NCBI GenBank assembly: GCA_001247695.2
Contig: LGRX02003654.1
Location: 1 to 18,980 of the forward strand
Length of the DNA stretch: 18,980 nucleotides
Direction: 5' to 3'
Source of the DNA: Cymbomonas tetramitiformis
Taxonomy: Eukaryota > Chlorophyta > Pyramimonadophyceae > Pyramimonadales > Pyramimonadaceae
A program made the position numbers and the translations under genes. Shown here piece after piece: positions 17,331 through 18,980 of the stretch. Within the stretch, counting starts at the first letter, position 1; the number at the start of each line of letters is the position of its first letter. The notes beneath the pieces were generated by a model, which ran no database searches, was not told where the DNA came from, and saw only the letters and a program-made list of their open reading frames with translations.

Positions 17331-17479
17331 GCACCCAGCTGTCCGTTGATGCGGAGCCTTGGAGGTCGCTCACGGCGCCACCACTAGGCCCATATCCGCG
17401 GTCGTCGGTGGAGGTGCTGCCCGGGGAGCGCACACAGTGGCCACCTGACGGTAGTAGAGCAGGAGTGTTGCCCTAGGAG

Positions 17480-17785
17480 CACACACTGCCGCCACCTGAC
17501 GGGGAGGCGGAGGCGTCGCTCCGAGAGTGCGCACAGTTGGCCCCTGGCAGCATATTGGCGGTGCGGCCCGACGAGTGCGCGCAGCGGTCACCCGCCAGCA
17601 GAGTCGAGTCACCGCCTGAGGGGTGCACGCAATCATCACTGGAGCGCACAGTAGAGGTGCAGCCCATGGAGTGTGCACGGATGTCCTCTAGTGGCACTGC
17701 CGAGGTGCTGCCCGAGGAGGTGTCACTGCCGCTACCTGGCGGCGAGGCGGAGGCGTTGCTCCAATGGCGCACGGCTGCCCCCTAG
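17480..17785. repeat. Diverged repeat around GGCGGAGGCGTTGCTCC
   Basis: The segment GAGGCGGAGGCG(T/G)(C/T)GCTCC occurs near 17506 and 17747, about 241 bases apart, and related CACTGCCGC(C/T)ACCTG blocks precede each. Frames on both strands are open but unrecognised. Confidence 0.6.
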
Positions 17786-17802
17786 CCACACGGACCTGTT
17801 AG

Positions 17803-18548
17803 GCTCGCAGGCTCTCGGCGTTGTGGCCACGTCGCCCGATGCGGGGAAGTGGTGCGGTGTCCCTGATGCGGCAGGCGCAGTACCCACGAGGCGAGCGAGC
17901 CGTAGAGGGAGGCGAGGAGCCCGTGGTAGGCGAGGCGTGGTCGGGCCATCGGCCGAGGCGTTGGACTCGACAGGCTCGCAGGCTCTCGGCGTTGAGGCCG
18001 CTTCGCGGATGCGAGGAGGTGGCATGATACCCGGGTTGCGGCAAGCGCAACACCTACGAGGCGAGCGAACCGTAGAGGAGTGCGAGCAGGTCGCCGCGGG
18101 GGACGAGGGGCCCATGGTGAGCATGGAGCAGTAGAGCCATCGGCCGAGGCGTTAGACTCGCCAGGCTCGCAGACTCTCGGCGTCCAGGCCGTGTCGCAGG
18201 ATGCGAGAGGGAGGAGCGATGCTCGGAGTGCGATAGGCGCGACCCCCACGAGGCGAGCATGCCGTCGGGGGAGGCGAGCAGGTCGCCGCGGGAGGCGAGG
18301 GACCCATGATAGGCGAGGCGTGGTCGGGCCATCGGCCGAGGCGTTGGACTCGACAGGCTCGCAGGCTCTCGGCGTCCAGGCCGTGTCGCAGGATGCGAGA
18401 GGGAGGAGCGATGCTCGGAGTGCGATAGGCGCGACCCCCACGAGGCGAGCATGCCGTCGGAGGAGGCGAGCTGGTCGCCGCGGGAGACGAGGGGCCCGCG
18501 ATAGAAGGCGGATAGCCTCACGTAGGAGGCGAGGGGCCCGTGGCACGA
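17803..18548. repeat. Four tandem copies of a 171-192 bp unit
   Basis: Copies begin with GCTCGCAG(G/A)CTCTCGGCGT at 17803, 17974, 18165 and 18357 (periods 171, 191, 192). Copies 3 and 4 are almost identical, copies 1 and 2 more diverged, so copies 3 and 4 are probably the most recent duplication. Each copy includes CCATCGGCCGAGGCGTT near its end. Overlapping frames on both strands follow from the repeat. Confidence 0.92.
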
Positions 18549-18790
18549 GGAGCTCGGTGGGTGTCGCACCGGACCCCAGTGGCGTTGCCGAGCCAAAGGC
18601 TAAGATCATAGCGCTCACGAGCCTAGCTAAGGGTGTGAGCAGACAACTATCAGTTGCTCCATACTCACATCCTTGCGCACTTGGGGAAGCAAACACCATC
18701 TGGAGAGTCCACCTCTACGAGGGGGCCCTCGAGGCGTACTAGGGAAGTATTTCGATGTTTAGGACTTAGGGTAGGAACAGTAGGCGAGCA

Positions 18791-18935
18791 CGGAGCGTGG
18801 GGTGCTGATAGGGCCGGCAAGCCCCAAGCTCCGGGCGAGTGCACCCGTCTCGACGGGACGCATCGTCACGCGCGTGCAAGGAGGTCCACCCTTGCATGCG
18901 TGTCGCCACGAGGTGAGCACACCGAGGTGCTCACC
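18791..18935. other. Four consecutive stem-loops (possible structured RNA or palindromic element)
   Basis: SL1, 18791-18833: CGGAGCGTGGGG pairs with CCCCAAGCTCCG, one mismatch. SL2, 18839-18863: CCCGT, loop CTCG, ACGGG, with a GTGC/GCAT outer stem. SL3, 18868-18903: a 14-bp stem with two G-T pairs around an 8-base loop. SL4, 18912-18935: GGTGAGCAC, loop ACCGAG, GTGCTCACC, a perfect 9-bp stem. They are separated by 4-8 bases. I know no RNA family with this layout. The pairings read off the sequence are certain; the function is not. Confidence 0.5.
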
Positions 18936-18980
18936 CGCGCCCTCCCCTTAGGGCCACCGAGAGTGAAGCGTCCGGGAGCG

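Noticed and set aside
18800..18835. Hammerhead ribozyme (CTGATAG resembles CTGANGA)
   Set aside because: The core does not match, the GAAA element is absent, and the stems do not form the three-way junction.

Overview
This is nuclear DNA from a eukaryote, very probably a microbial alga with a large, repeat-rich genome. The evidence is a Ty3/gypsy-type LTR retrotransposon with a chromodomain, a gene split by GT-AG introns whose reading phases match at every well-defined junction, a polycystin-like channel, many minisatellites, and a short TTTTAGGG telomere-type tract. No bacterial-style operon, tRNA or rRNA gene was recognised. The green lineage is my best guess; a dinoflagellate or other protist cannot be excluded.

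Region 1 (1-2957) is the 3' end of an LTR retrotransposon. The frame is open from the left edge: end of the integrase core, GPY/F module, chromodomain broken by one in-frame TGA, a linker, and a complete small C5 cytosine DNA methyltransferase. A polypurine tract follows, then a ~1.1 kb LTR (TGTACC...GGTACA) that carries about 18 copies of a 27-bp minisatellite. A chromodomain followed by a cytosine methyltransferase in one frame is the most striking system in the window.

Region 2 (about 3002-6430) is a decayed gene or element. A GIY-YIG nuclease domain is followed, after one frameshift, by about 800 codons in a single frame interrupted by five stops. That frame holds a Cys/His-rich region of unknown family and a stretch resembling the degenerate adenine-methyltransferase-like domain of DIRS-type retroelements. 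No reverse transcriptase motif was seen. It may be a relative of Penelope-like elements with an N-terminal GIY-YIG, but this is not proven.

Region 3 (about 6325-8030) looks like remains of a second LTR element on the minus strand: a probable LTR, a polypurine tract, and a coiled-coil reading frame with an internal duplication. A 28-bp tandem array lies beyond it.

Region 4 (about 14180 down to 8036, minus strand) is the 3' half of a polycystin-2/TRP-like cation channel gene. Exons for S2, S3, S4-S5, pore-S6 and the cytoplasmic tail can be assembled with consistent phase. Most introns contain their own tandem repeat family.

Region 5 (about 15570-18980) is GC-rich and dominated by three tandem-repeat blocks: 42/33-bp units open in several frames on both strands, a ~240-bp spaced repeat, and four copies of a 171-192 bp unit. 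It ends in four consecutive hairpins that may be a structured RNA. No convincing gene was seen there.
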